Source: Ahaetulla prasina
Taxonomy: Eukaryota > Chordata > Lepidosauria > Squamata > Colubridae
Length of the DNA stretch: 64,000 nucleotides
Direction of reading: 5' to 3'
Assembly (NCBI RefSeq): GCF_028640845.1
Contig: NC_080540.1
Coordinates: 162,192,438-162,256,437 of the forward strand
Position numbers and translations under genes: made by a program. The notes under the pieces were generated by a model. The model was given only the letters and a program-made list of their open reading frames with translations. It was not told the origin of the DNA and did no database searches. This document shows, piece by piece, positions 21,128-32,341 of this stretch. How positions within the stretch are numbered: the stretch's first letter is position 1; each line of letters starts with the position of its first letter.

Positions 21128-21883
21128 CATTAAGCAACATCCATAGAATATTTTCATGGGCGGGATAGAAGGTTAATACAGCCCTTCCTTTCTGAAAAGG
21201 TAAATGAGCTGATGGCAGAATCCTACATTCAAACAACCGCTACAGCAACTTTGTCCTATTTGAGTGGATATCAGCCCCAGGTTCAAGGAAGGGTAGAAAT
21301 TCTGGGACAGGAACTTAATCCAACCATCAGAAGCTGCCAATCAGTAAGCTTCCCATTATTTTCTGGACTCTGGCTGAATTCATCTGGATTGACATGTGAA
21401 TTGATACGTTACGGATGTCCTGTGAGTTGACCGAGGAAATTCCTCAAAACAGATAGCTTCCCATGGATCTGAAGGTTTCCAATTCTATCTCCTTGACTAT
21501 CCTTTATCATCCTGAAAATTCAGATATCTCTTTAATGTCCTTCTTTAAAAAAAAAGAGAAGACAAGAGTTTTAAAAATGTGAATAAATTGAATGCTGGGT
21601 TAAATCATCTCGTTTGACATGTCACATTACAACTTTGAATGGCAAAAATAAGGAATGTGGGAACGCCTTCTGATAACACTCAGCTTCAGATATGGTTATT
21701 TATTTCGTATGGTGTAGCAAAATGAAGCATAGTGCATAAAATTCACAGAAACAACACGGGAAATGTGTATCAAAATATAAAAGAGCAGAGCAGTGAATCA
21801 TTTTAAAAACACACAGGGCAAGTGATGAATAAAATTATGAATAGAGTTAAATTATGTATGAGCAGTTGCTGGAGTGACTAAAT
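21128..21883. other. Unassigned sequence
   Basis: No gene recognised. It may include non-coding 3' sequence of the LINE fragment that follows. Confidence 0.4.
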
Positions 21884-22105
21884 CTATGGTTGGATATCTA
21901 GATTGTTTAGCCGTTGGACAGCAGTGCCTTCGAGATGATGTATTTCATGCTGGGATCCTGGGAACCTTCTGAGGGGGCATTCCATCGCAACATAATGTAT
22001 AATCTGTGGTAAATTCCCATAGTCACAGTTAGGATTATCAACCAGCCCCCATTTATATTTCCAGTATTGGCACCTGCCATTATTAGTTCGGATCTGGTTG
22101 AGCAC
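21884..22105 (-). pseudogene. LINE ORF2 C-terminal fragment
   Basis: A 73-codon minus-strand frame encodes LNQIRTNNGRCQYWKYKWGL, then CDYGNLPQIIHYVAMECPLRRF. This resembles the Cys/His-containing nucleic-acid-binding tail of many non-LTR retrotransposon proteins (pattern C-x-C/Y-G...H-x4-C-P). The clade cannot be decided from this short piece. Flanking sequence is too decayed to extend it. Confidence 0.65.
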
Positions 22106-22246
22106 TGTCCAGATTTTCCTTAGGAGATAAAGCTGAAGGGACGTTAAACTAGAGCTGACACGAAATTAAACAAATCTGGGTTAGAAGTTGACCATTCCTG
22201 GTGCCAAGCTATCTCAAGGTAAATATGTGGGTGTTTGGATGAAATA

Positions 22247-22576
22247 AAGGTAAAGGTTCCCCTCGCGACTCTAGGGGGCAGTGCTCATCTCCGTTTCAAA
22301 GCCGAAGAGCCAGCGCTGTCCAAAGACGTCTCCGTGGTCATGTGGCTGGCATGACTTGATGCCGACAGCGCATGGAACGCTATTACCTTCCCACCAAAGG
22401 TGGTCCCTATTTTTTCTACTTGCATTTTTACGTGCTTTCAAACTGCTAGGTTGGCAGAAGCTGGGATAAGAAACGGGAGCTCATCCCATTATGTGGCACT
22501 AGGGATTCGAACCGCTGAACTGCCGACCTTTCGATCGACAAGCTCAGCATCTTAGCCAGTGAGCCACCACGTCCCT
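22247..22576 (-). mobile_element. Sauria-type SINE (copy 2)
   Basis: Minus orientation. The tail (TAAAGG)n with GGTTCCCCTCGCGACTCTAG is at the left and the tRNA-like head, with GATTCGAACC as B box and TGAGCCACCACGTCCC, at the right. The flanks TTGGATGAAATAAA and TTGGATAAAATAAA form an almost perfect 14-bp duplication. Confidence 0.92.
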
Positions 22577-24770
22577 TACTTGGATAAAATAAAACTCCCT
22601 TTTTATGATCCTGTAATCCTTAATTTGGGGTAGATTTGGGGTGACCGAATGGAGCTGAGCGTTTACTGGCCAGATGCCCTTCCTGACGCCACACAGAGTT
22701 CATAGTAAGTATTTTTTTTCTTTGCACCTTAAGAGAGAAATATCTGCCATGCTCTAGAATTGAATTCTCAATCTTCTGAGTGGGAAACAAGCATCTTCAC
22801 CACCACACAGCTCTGTTTGGATAAAGTAATGTAGATAGAATAAAAACCATATTCTTCATAAACCTTCCGGCACCAGTTAGGGAGCGAGTGCTACTGTTCT
22901 TAGGATATCAGGTCTTGCTTTGGTATATTTGGTGGCTGAGTATCGTGTGATTAAACAGTGCCCATACAAAAGCGCTGGATTCACAGCTTAATCACACTAT
23001 GCGGCTAATATCAGGAACTATTAAATCAACACCTACTGGTATTATCTAGCATACTACCCCCACATCTAAGAAGACAATCAGCCTTAAGAGAGGAATGGCA
23101 AAAATGAATCATTACCTATACATGAGGACCGTCACAATCAAAAAATATTCAGACTCAGATCTCGGAATCCACTGTGGAAACTTCAAATATGGTAACAACA
23201 GATTTGATGGAACTCTTGATTCCTAACAGATTGCCAGATTTTTATTCAGTGTTTTTGGACTTTGCAAAACATATTTTGTCTATTTTGGAAGGGGTTCATC
23301 GTTTGGCATTACGTTTTGACCCGTAAGCAAAACTACTATAGTTCAAACTTGAAACAAGGTCTTCACATAATTACTGCAGCATGTAAAGTCAAGCAGTTTC
23401 CAAGCTTATTCAGGAGAAGGTCATGTTATCTTCTCTCGCCTCTCTTCATCATTTTTCTGTCATGTGCCAAACATACCAGCGGGGTCTGGAAAAGAGCCTC
23501 TCAAGCATCATAGCTCAGTCGTAAGGTTGGAATTTGGCCATTGCTCAAGCTGCTAAGAAACAAAATGTTTAGGTTTGGAGTTGATTTCTATGTTTTTACA
23601 GAACACAATTTGATCTGCCTATAATCACGAAGCTAAAGAGAGAGAGAGGGAGGGAGAGGGAGCAGAGTCAAAGAAACAAACAAACAAAAACCATTGGCCT
23701 GTGCATATAGACCGATTCATGGAGTTGGCCTGTCTCATGCCTGCTGAGATGAGTCAGCTGCTAAGCTTAGAAGTGGCTTTGCTTCTGCATCCTCAAAGCA
23801 TCTGCAAGTAAAGGGAAAATCAGAGTTTTGCCAATAAATTGCTGACAAAGGACTATAGCCCAAAGAGCATGTTTTAATATCCTTGGATTGTTCCATGCAG
23901 AGCTTTGGTTTCCTTTTGTGTTTTTTTCCACCCTCACAACAGGAAGCAGTGCAGAAGTCTTATCTCTGGAAAAACCTTGGCAGCACATGATCTATCGGGT
24001 GCTTTGGGCAGGCATACACTTTGCTCTTTCAACTGCATTGTTTTCTTTCCAATCCAAAGAGTAGATGTCCTTGGGACATCCGATTGACGTCTCTGGGAAT
24101 TAGATAGGCCTGCCTTGCTCACCCAGGTATCCTGCAGGTTTTATTACACTGGGATACTCATCTTCCCCAGTGAGCAAACCCAATGACAATGTTGGCAGAG
24201 GATTGTATCAGTTGTCATCTGACATACTTGAAGGAGACGAGATTGAAGAAAGGTGAGATCCAGCGCAGCGATTTTAGAAATGTTCTTCTCGTAGAGAAGC
24301 AGAAGTCTTCTCTTCTCCAAGCACGCAAATTTGGGCTACGCTCACAAGGTCATGCTGCCTGGGATTACAGACCTTGAAGTCTAACACATCTGGAGAACAT
24401 CAGTTCACAGAAGGCTGCACAGATGGAAAGGATAATCTTTTCCTGTTGTTGTCATGATATTTGTGTTTCTCTTCCAGGAAAAGCTAACAAAAGAAGCCTT
24501 GGGAGGATTGTGTGATGGGACGCTTGTGTGATACTTTCTTTTCTTTCTCTCTCTCTTTCTCCTCAATTACATACATACCCAATTGAACTACTTTACATTA
24601 CTCCGTGCTCGATTAGTATGGCAAGCATGGTTCAGACTCGACATCTTAAACCTCCTTCTGTGATGGGTTCCAGTTTGGGTGTAACGAAATTTGGAAACAA
24701 ATTGCATCTGCCTTTCCCTCCACAATCCCCCAATTTCCCTGTTTTATTTCTCAGCAATGAGCTCAGCAAC
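22577..24770. other. Unassigned, with weak SINE remnant
   Basis: About 2.2 kb without a gene. The stretch 22660-22815 looks like a decayed minus-strand tRNA-type SINE (GCCCTTCCTGACGCCAC, later AATTGAATTCTCAATC). A (GA)n patch lies at 23637-23663. The frames in 23262-24377 show no domains. Confidence 0.4.
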
Positions 24771-25142
24771 TCCCAAAGGTGTTTTCTTTCAAAAGGCAAC
24801 TTCTCTTCTCATCCAAGAAGCTTCTCCAGTTCTGACTGAACGATGGAGAATGGGAGGATTTATACAGTATTCCTTGCAGTCATGTAGTCCTCTTTCTGAG
24901 AATCATGGAGCCCACTTGGAGGTTTATCTATGCCCTCAGGGTCACCTGAATCCTGTAGTCTGCATGGGTTTTTTTCTTCCTGGAAATCTTTTCATACTTC
25001 TGGACCATTTAAAGGATGTTCATCCCAAACTGCATAGCTAATGGTCTATGGAAATTCTCAGTTATCTGTGTCATGGTTGAGTTGAAGAAGCTTCTGGGAG
25101 GAGAAACAAAATGTCTTCTAGCAAAAAAAGAAAGATTTTTGA
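24771..25142. mobile_element. Possible Penelope-like element ends in inverted order
   Basis: CTTCTCATCCAAGAAGCTTC TCCAGTTCTGACTG (24812-24838) and, about 250 bp on, the inverted counterpart TTGAGTTGAAGAAGCTTCTG followed by GAGAAACAAAATGTCTTCTA (25078-25125). This arrangement resembles repeat ends I associate with Penelope-like retroelements of reptiles and fish. No reverse transcriptase is present, so the class is tentative. Confidence 0.4.
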
Positions 25143-25169
25143 AAGAAAGCATAGCAAATGCGCACAAAG

Positions 25170-25670
25170 CAGGAGTGAAATGTAAAATTTGTTATGACCA
25201 GTTCTGTGAGCTTGGCTTGATGGTGGGTGGTGGTGGTAATGTGACTGGGTGGGCACGGCCAACTTTTTTTTTTTACTTTTAAAAGCATTTTTTCTACAAC
25301 CTCTTCGGCCGATGATCGGTTGTCTGATGATCAGGCAACTCAGCTGAGATCGCCAGAGGAGCCTTTTAAAAGCATGTTTTCTACAACCTCTTCAGCCGAA
25401 GAGGTTCTAGAAAAAATGCTTTTAAAGGGTTCTGATGATCCCAGCTGAGCCATGCGATCAGAGGCTTTTTTTTTTACTTTTAAAAGCATTTTTTCGGCTG
25501 AAGAAAAAATGCTTTTAAAAGTTAAACAAAAAAAAACCTCTGATGATCGCGCGGCTCAGCTGGGCATGGAGGGGTGGGGCAAGGATTTTTGATACTGGTT
25601 CTCCGAACCATCCGCTGCCATCATTACTGGATCGGGCGATCTGGTCCGAACCGGGAGTATTTCACCCATG
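25170..25670. mobile_element. Palindrome-rich MITE (group 3, copy 2)
   Basis: The ends CAGGAGTGAAATGTAAAATT and GGGAGTATTTCACCCATG are inverted. The interior repeats TTTTAAAAGCATTTTTTC in both orientations plus the GATGATCAGGCAACTCAGCT block. Flanks GCACAAAG and GTACAATG match at 6 of 8. Confidence 0.8.
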
Positions 25671-25818
25671 GTACAATGGAAGAGTGTATTAAAGGCAACT
25701 TGCCATTATCTTTTCCCTGCATGCAAATATCAAGGTTTCAATTACCTCCCCAAAGCTCTTCCAGTAAAGGGCTCTGATTCCCATTATGCTGCAGCCTCTT
25801 GTAATTATACAATTATAT

Positions 25819-26129
25819 CAGTGGTGAAATCCAGTTTTTTTTACTACCGGTTGTGTGGGTGTGGCTTAGTGGGTGTGGTGTGACTTGGTGGGCGTGACTT
25901 GGTGGCTGTGGCTTGGTGGGCATGGCAGGGGAAGGATACTGCAAAATCTCCATTCCCACCCCCTCCAGGAAAAGGATATTGCAAAATATCCATTCCCACC
26001 CCACTCTGGGGCCAGCCAGAGGTGGTGTTTGCCGATTCTCTGAACTACTCAGAATGTCCACTGCCAGTTCTCGGAACTGCTCAAAATTTCCGCTACCGGT
26101 TCTCCAGAACCTGCTGGATTTCACCCCAG
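25819..26129 (+). mobile_element. hAT MITE group 1 (2 modules)
   Basis: From CAGTGGTGAAATCCAG to TGGATTTCACCCCAG, with flanks AATTATAT and AATTATGT (7 of 8). Two 42-bp modules. Confidence 0.9.
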
Positions 26130-26363
26130 AATTATGTGGAACAGATTAAAGCTTTGTGGTCACTAGTGAAAATGGGGATGAGAAGTCCACACACCTTACA
26201 GCATATTGAATCCCAAAGCCTTTTTATAGTCCCTATTATCCTGGGAGATTATATTACCAAACTATCCAATCGGGGAGGCACAATAACATATTGATTTTCA
26301 GTTGGGAACAAAATTATAAAGTGATCTATATAAAGTGCAATATTCCTTCCCCCAAAACTCCCA

Positions 26364-26425
26364 ACACACACACACACACACAAACACAAACACACACACA
26401 CACACACACACATACACACACACTC
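26364..26425. repeat. (CA)n microsatellite, interrupted
   Basis: CA repeats with CAAACA and CATACA interruptions. Confidence 0.97.
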
Positions 26426-27511
26426 TTACACGAAAGTCTGCCCAAAATCTCATAAATTGCTATCCACACAAGGCTCTCCTCACTGTGTCTTTTGGAATCT
26501 TTAAATACATGTGGGCTCTCCTGCTTTCTAATTACCCAAAGTTATTGACCCTGGAATAAAAGTGTTATCATAATGAGTTTTTTTTCCATTTTTGTTTCAG
26601 GCCTGTTAACTAAGACATGCCACAAGAGGCAAAACTCTACTGATAAAAAATGATGACATTGAAGATTTTTTTTTGTTTAATCTCCCAGGGTTCCTAAGAA
26701 CATAATTGGAAAAAACCTGTATTAGAACATGGAATATAGGGCACTATTCAATCAGTCCCAATTACTTATGTGCAACATTTAGCAGCAAACCATTTCAACT
26801 AGATCAGAAGAACTCTGGCTAGTTTATTTATTTATTTGGTATAATTTATATCTCCACAGAGCACTCAGGGCAACATGCAAAATCCCAATAAAAATAGCAA
26901 TGGAACTATCAAAGCAAAGTAATCATAGCTATAAGACTTTTTTAAAAAAGAAAAAAAAAACAGGAAGGATTTTTCACAGTAAAATCAAAACGGCATGAAA
27001 AACTTGATAAAAAGACATAATCTTCCCTGCTAATATAAAACATGATGGAGCCTAAGGGAGCTCTCTTCATGCAGGAACTCAATAATTGAGGACTAGCTTC
27101 AGAAAAGCCCTATTCTGCTTTCAACCCGCCTTCCTACTCTGGGAGAAGATGTGTGGACTTCAACTCCCAGAATTCCATTGCTGAGAATTCTGTGAGGTGA
27201 ATTCTGCATATCTAGACTGTTCTGAACACTGCTGCAGATTTTAATTTAATAACCTTTTTTGTTGTTGCAATAAGTTAAGAATGCCAAGAGGAGAAGACTT
27301 CAAAAGAAATGCTTTTTCTGTAGCATGGTAATATGTTAGCATGGGAAAAATCCATGTTGATATATATATATTTCTGTTTCCTCCCCATTGGCCGAGTGTT
27401 ATTAAATTTAAAGGCATGTGTTGTGGCTGATCAGTGGATCAAGAACAAGGATGCTGTGAAAATTGGTCATCTGAATTTTTAACATCTTATGAAGGCATAT
27501 TAGGAAGCTCA
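26426..27511. other. Unassigned sequence
   Basis: About 1.1 kb. AT-rich LINE- or SINE-tail-like sequence (TTTATTTATTTATTTGG) lies at 26823-26840, and a fragment of the short hAT MITE group at about 27147-27175. No gene. Confidence 0.4.
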
Positions 27512-27930
27512 CAGATCAAGGATGAGCTTCAAAAATTTTAGCAAGGGGTTCTTTGCCTGGTTGCTGGGTGGGCATGGCCATGGTGGGCGTGACCTAGTCA
27601 ACCTCCTGCACCACGGGGGGGGGGGCGTTTTTGCCTTCCCCGGGCTCTGGAGTCTTTCCTTGAGCCTCCAGGAGGGCGAAAATGGTCTCCCCAGGCTCTG
27701 GAGGCTGTCTTCCAGTAGGCCTTTTTTTCGCCCTCCCTGAGCCTCCGTGTGCACCCTGCACTTACTTACCTACATCCAAAATGGGCTGTGTGGGGACTCC
27801 TGGGAGGGGCAGGGTGGGGTGGGCCGGGCCAGCCAGGAGTAGGATTTGGGGGTTCTCCGAACTGCACAGAATCTCAGCTAGAGGTTCTCCTGAACCCCTG
27901 TGAACCCCCAGCAGCCCACCCCGACACAGA
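27512..27930. mobile_element. Decayed GC-rich repeat, probably hAT MITE-related
   Basis: TGGGTGGGCATGGCCATGG at the left and GGTTCTCCGAACTGCACAGA with GAACCCCTG at the right recall hAT MITE interiors of this window. Inverted CCTCCAGGAGGGCGAAAATG blocks lie between. The ends are not defined. Confidence 0.4.
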
Positions 27931-28088
27931 TAGAAGCTATCGTTCAATGGTGAGACAGATGCTTGTGAGATAACGCTTATTTAAAAAAAATTCAAATTAG
28001 CTAAGACTCTAGAAATGCAAGAGAAATGCTCAGAGCAGACAACCTTGGCTGAAGCTGGAACAGTGGATCAATTGTGAAACTAATGGTC

Positions 28089-28744
28089 ATACACCCATGT
28101 GGCAGTCATGAGCCCTGCCTCCATAGGAAAGAACCTTGTGTTGAAAGGAAACTATGCACCATTCTACTGATGCGGCGTTAGTAATAGAAATGAAGCAGTA
28201 AAGCAACAAAGGCAATCTGGTACCAAAAAAGTAGCAAAAGTTTATTAACGTATTTGCAAATACAGGTACACACCAGATCAAAGCATACAACAGGTTTTTA
28301 TACCCTTTTGCCCAACACTCAACACCGTCCTGTTTCCCCATTGGCTGGGTACTACCAACCTCACAATCTATCCGGAGAGCCTATTAACAATATTCCCCCA
28401 AAATTCCCTACCAATGTGACATGGTGTGATTGTGCATCACTGCATAAACCCTAATTTTCCATTGCTCTTTTGCATAAATTGATTCTATTTTGAAATGTGT
28501 CAGTTAAGCTGCTGCTCAGAAAGCACTCTCGCCTTTTCTTTCTAGACTTTTCTGAACCACGTTGTTAACTGTAAGGACAACACTGTTTCAACGATTTTTG
28601 TTTCAAAAAGTCTGTTAACTTTCTAATTCCTTATTTAATGAAACATTATTTTAGAAGCAATACTTCATGTTTCACACACCCATATGGCAGTCCTGAGTGT
28701 TGCCTCCATAGGAAAGAACTGTGTGTTGAAAGAGAATTATGCGC
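28089..28744 (-). repeat. LTR-like unit with promoter and poly(A) signals
   Basis: On the minus strand a CCAAT box (28340-28344), a TATA box TATAAAA (28296-28302) and a poly(A) signal AATAAA (28241-28246) are spaced as in retroviral-type LTRs. A segment of about 70-100 bp is present twice, at 28089-28170 and 28674-28744 with continuation at 29294-29310. The shared text includes GCCTCCATAGGAAAGAAC. TG/CA borders could not be fixed. The right-hand copy is split by the LTR at 28745. Confidence 0.55.
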
Positions 28745-29289
28745 GGTAGGAAGTTAGCACCCACCCCCCTCCTAGAAGAATGAAATATTCTAGGGAATAT
28801 TAAAAAGGCAGAATATTATACCTCCCTGGATGAGAAAAGGAGAAACATGCTCTTGGAAAGCAGCCCCCACTTTTGTTAATAGCCCCAGAAAGACTGGGCC
28901 ATCCTATCTACAGGACAAAAGGCTGGGCCAGCTTATCTACAACACAAAAGACCTACCCATCTCACCACATGGCACCTGGGAAGATTACATCACCCAGCAA
29001 GATTCAACCAAGCCTGGGACTCAAGGCAACCTACAAAGTTGCCCCTGCATGGCCCCATGGGAGCCTGACAACCGATCAGAATATATTTCTTTCACAGAAA
29101 CAGGAAGCAAGTTCAAAGCCCAAGAGAGGGTATAAATATATCTCACGCTCCACTCCATGTAGTCAGCTATCCAGGACTTCAAACCATGTGGTCCCGTTCA
29201 CCATTAAAACATCCTTCCATGCAGTCGCCATGTTTCCAGCGTCTTTCTCCCCACTTGGAATTGAACCCAGATGGGCATTTCTTCCAACA
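28745..29289 (+). repeat. Solo LTR, family C (copy 1)
   Basis: A 545-bp LTR from (T)GTAGGAAGTTAGCACC, where the first T is now G, to GGGCATTTCTTCCAACA. It is flanked by a 4-bp duplication GCGC (28741-28744 and 29290-29293). The TATA box GGGTATAAATA lies near 29130 and an ATTAAA poly(A) variant near 29203. The 4-bp duplication suggests a retrovirus-like (ERV) element. It interrupts the older LTR-like repeat, whose text resumes with CATTGTACTGATGC. Confidence 0.85.
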
Positions 29290-29293
29290 GCGC

Positions 29294-30275
29294 CATTGTA
29301 CTGATGCAGAACAATATATGCAGCCGGTCGATGTGGTCTATCTAACAATCCTTCCATTTTGTTCCTTTTGCTTTTGCTTTTCCTAACCAAGAGAAACATT
29401 TGCAGCGGGTGTCTAGAATCCATAATTTCAGTCTCACTACCCTGTTTGGCCACAACGCTGTCCTGGAAGAAAAAACACGGGCCAAGAATATCTTTTGGGG
29501 GGAAAATATGGTTCCAGGGCCTACAGAAATTCTCCCTTCCTTCCGTGGGATTGTAAGCACATGCTATTATCAGCAGCCAAGACAGCTCTATTACAAAACA
29601 TGGAAAAGGTCATCATAATTAAGACTGATTTTTATTTATAAAGCACCAGTCAACTCCCATCTCTCATGGCCTAGTCACTGGAGGCTCAGTAGAGACAGTT
29701 TAAAGGGACCATTAACAGAAAGTCATAGTAGCATAGTTCATGCAGTCCCCTTTCCAGGCATATATTCTGGGTTATTAATTAATGAGGACCGTCAAGGGGG
29801 CTATTATCAAACCAATGACAGCTCCTGATTGATGTGACAAGGGCAGCATAAATGCAGGAAAGAAAGAGAAGAGCTCTATCAAAGGGAGGCATCTCCACAG
29901 GCAGCAGCCGTCGATCATCACGGATGACATTTTTGGGGTGTTGTTTATCAAGATGCATTTGTCAGTCAGTGCACTGTTTGGTCTCGGGAGCTGTAATTTC
30001 CATTGGTTCCCCTGATATTGGCAGCCAGAAAACAGTTGCCTTGTGAGGAAGCAGCAAAATTCATGGGATTTCCTCTGAGGTAGGTATAGTTGAAGCGACC
30101 CATTTGGGTATCTCCTGGGTTCTTCTCCTTTGTGAGGTATGTTCAGTTTGGATTTTCTTTGGGTGTCTCGATTTTGGAACCAGGCCTGTGCTTCTCATTG
30201 GCCTCTGAGGGCCCCTAGAAAGATTGACCCCGCCCAGAATGGCAAGGTCATGGATGTTAGCCTTTTAGGGGGAGG
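29294..30275. other. Unassigned sequence
   Basis: No gene recognised. The overlapping short frames at 29163-29618 on both strands carry no domain. Confidence 0.5.
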
Positions 30276-30663
30276 TAGAGAGATTAACTAGGGAGCTAGA
30301 GGGGATGTGGTGGCTCAGTGGCTAAGATGCTGAGCTTGTCGATCAAAAGGTCAGCAGTTCGGCCGTTCAAATCCCCAATGCCACCTAATGGGGTGAGCTC
30401 CCATTACTTGTCCCAGCTTCTGCCAACCTAGCAGTTCGAAAGCACGTAAAAAATGCAAGTAGAAAAATAGGGACTTCCTTTGGTGGGAAGGTAACAGCGT
30501 TCCGTGCGCCTTTGGCGTTTAGTTATGCCAGCCACATAACCATGGAGATGTCTTCGGACAGCGCTAGCTCTTCGGCTTTGAAACGGAGATGAGCACCGCC
30601 CCCTAGAGTCGGGAACGACTAGCACATATATGTGAGGGGAACCTTTACCTTTAGAGAGATTAA
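30276..30663 (+). mobile_element. Sauria-type SINE (copy 3)
   Basis: The head GTGGCTCAGTGGCTAAGATG, the B-box-like GTTCAAATCC, the body GCACGTAAAAAATGCAAGTA and the BovB-like tail GAGTCGGGAACGACTAGCAC with (CCTTTA)n are all present. TAGAGAGATTAA occurs at 30276-30287 and 30652-30663, a 12-bp duplication, although about 20 extra bases separate the left copy from the usual SINE start. Confidence 0.9.
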
Positions 30664-31849
30664 AGGAGTGAGAAAAGTTCTGCTTTTGCTTCTTAAACAG
30701 CCCCGCTCCCAAAGGCTCACTATTTTGTGGTGGGGATTAGGGTTTTGAGGTGGTTCCAAGAAGCATGCCCCTTAAACTCCCATTCCATTCCTTGAGGAAA
30801 TTTAAATCTTTGGTGTTTCCTTGGGGTATTCTGGGGTTGCATCCCACATATTGCAGGTGGCCCCTCTCTGCTGTATAAAATTAGCCTCCTTAGGAATGCA
30901 TTTCATTTACAGCTTCTGATCCCCTTTGCTGGTTTCTCAAGTACTCTGTCTACCTGACTTCTTTTCTACCATCCCTTCCTTTCTTAAATCTTGCCAAAGT
31001 TTTGGCTTCAGGTTGGACCAATCTTTGGGTTGTCTGTGGTTATATTTGCACAACATGCATTTCTTGCTTTACTGAATTAGGGTAACCCGTTTCCCTGATT
31101 TGTGCAGCCATAGCAAAACCAAACCCAGTCTGAATGTAGCTGCAAACTTTTTCACCTGCATGGTTAAACATCCTGCGTGAACCAAGCCCAACTGTCACTC
31201 TACTGATCTGAATATGTTTCCTATCTCTAGTTAAATTTCAGTCAAAAATGTTTGTACATGTTCTATGACCTCACAATAATTCATATTTGGATAAAGTCAG
31301 AGGAAATTGAAGAAAAGTGTCTAGGAACACTGAGTTTAGATGTCATCCATAGATAAATAACACATTTGCTCCAGAATTTGTAGAATTCAGGAGCTCTCTT
31401 TCAGTATTCCTACACAAATATTTTTTACATCACAGTAATACAGCACCATGAGAAACGCAACAGAAGCCTCTGGGAGCAAGAACTGTTATTTTCAGAGATA
31501 CATCTGATCAACTTTGACTAAATCGTGCATTTTGAGAGCCAATGAGAAGTCATACGTAGATAGCTTGATGAGGTTATATGGAGCTAGGTAAGCTTTGTCT
31601 ATCTTGCAGAATTATTATGAAAGTAAAATGGAGGGAACTTCCTTCCCCTGTTAAATGAAGATAAACTTATTTAGTAAAACTAAATCATTGGGGTGGTTGA
31701 TTCAAAACCAGTTATGTTCGAGCATCAATAATATTCCTCAACTGATTTTTGTTTCTACTTCTAAGCAAGTGCTAGAAGTAGATGCATTCTGGGCAGAAAG
31801 TAAGAGAGAAAGTAGAAAAGGAAATGACTTTGTAAATGGGCCTAGAGAA
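30664..31849. other. Unassigned sequence
   Basis: About 1.2 kb with no gene or repeat that I recognise. Confidence 0.5.
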
Positions 31850-31878
31850 TATAGGCAATCCTCGACTTACAACCACAA
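31850..31878. mobile_element. Tc1/mariner-like MITE terminal fragment
   Basis: AATCCTCGACTTACAACCAC matches the end of the Tc1/mariner-like MITE family, cut off by the next element. Confidence 0.6.
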
Positions 31879-32341
31879 CAGTGGTGGGTTTCAAAATTTT
31901 TTACTACCGGTTCTGTGGGTGTGGCATGGCTTGATGGGCGTGGCTTGGGCATGGCAGGAGAAGGATATTACAAAATCCCCATTTCCTCCCGATCAGCTGG
32001 GACTTGGGAGGCAGAGAATAGATGGGGGCGGGGCCAGTCAGAATTTTTACTACCGGTTCTCCGAACTACTCAAAATTTCTGCTACCGGTTCTTCCAGAAC
32101 TGGACAGAACCTGCTGAAACCCACCTCTGGTGGGCATGGTGTGGCTTGGTGGGTGTGGCAGGGGAAGGATACTGCAAAATCTCCATTCCCACCCCACTCC
32201 AGGGGAAAGGTACTGCAAAATCTCCATTCCCACCCCACTCTGGGGCCAGCCAGAGGTGATATTTGCCGGTTCTCCGAACTACTCAAAATTTCCACTACCG
32301 GTTCTCCAGAACCTTCCAGAACCTGCTGGATTTCACCCCTG
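31879..32341 (+). mobile_element. Two fused hAT MITE group 1 copies
   Basis: A complete copy (31879-32129, 1 module, CAGTGGTGGG to CCACCTCTG) is followed without a gap by a left-truncated copy (32130-32341, 2 modules, ending TGGATTTCACCCCTG). No 8-bp duplication is shared across the pair. Confidence 0.85.
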
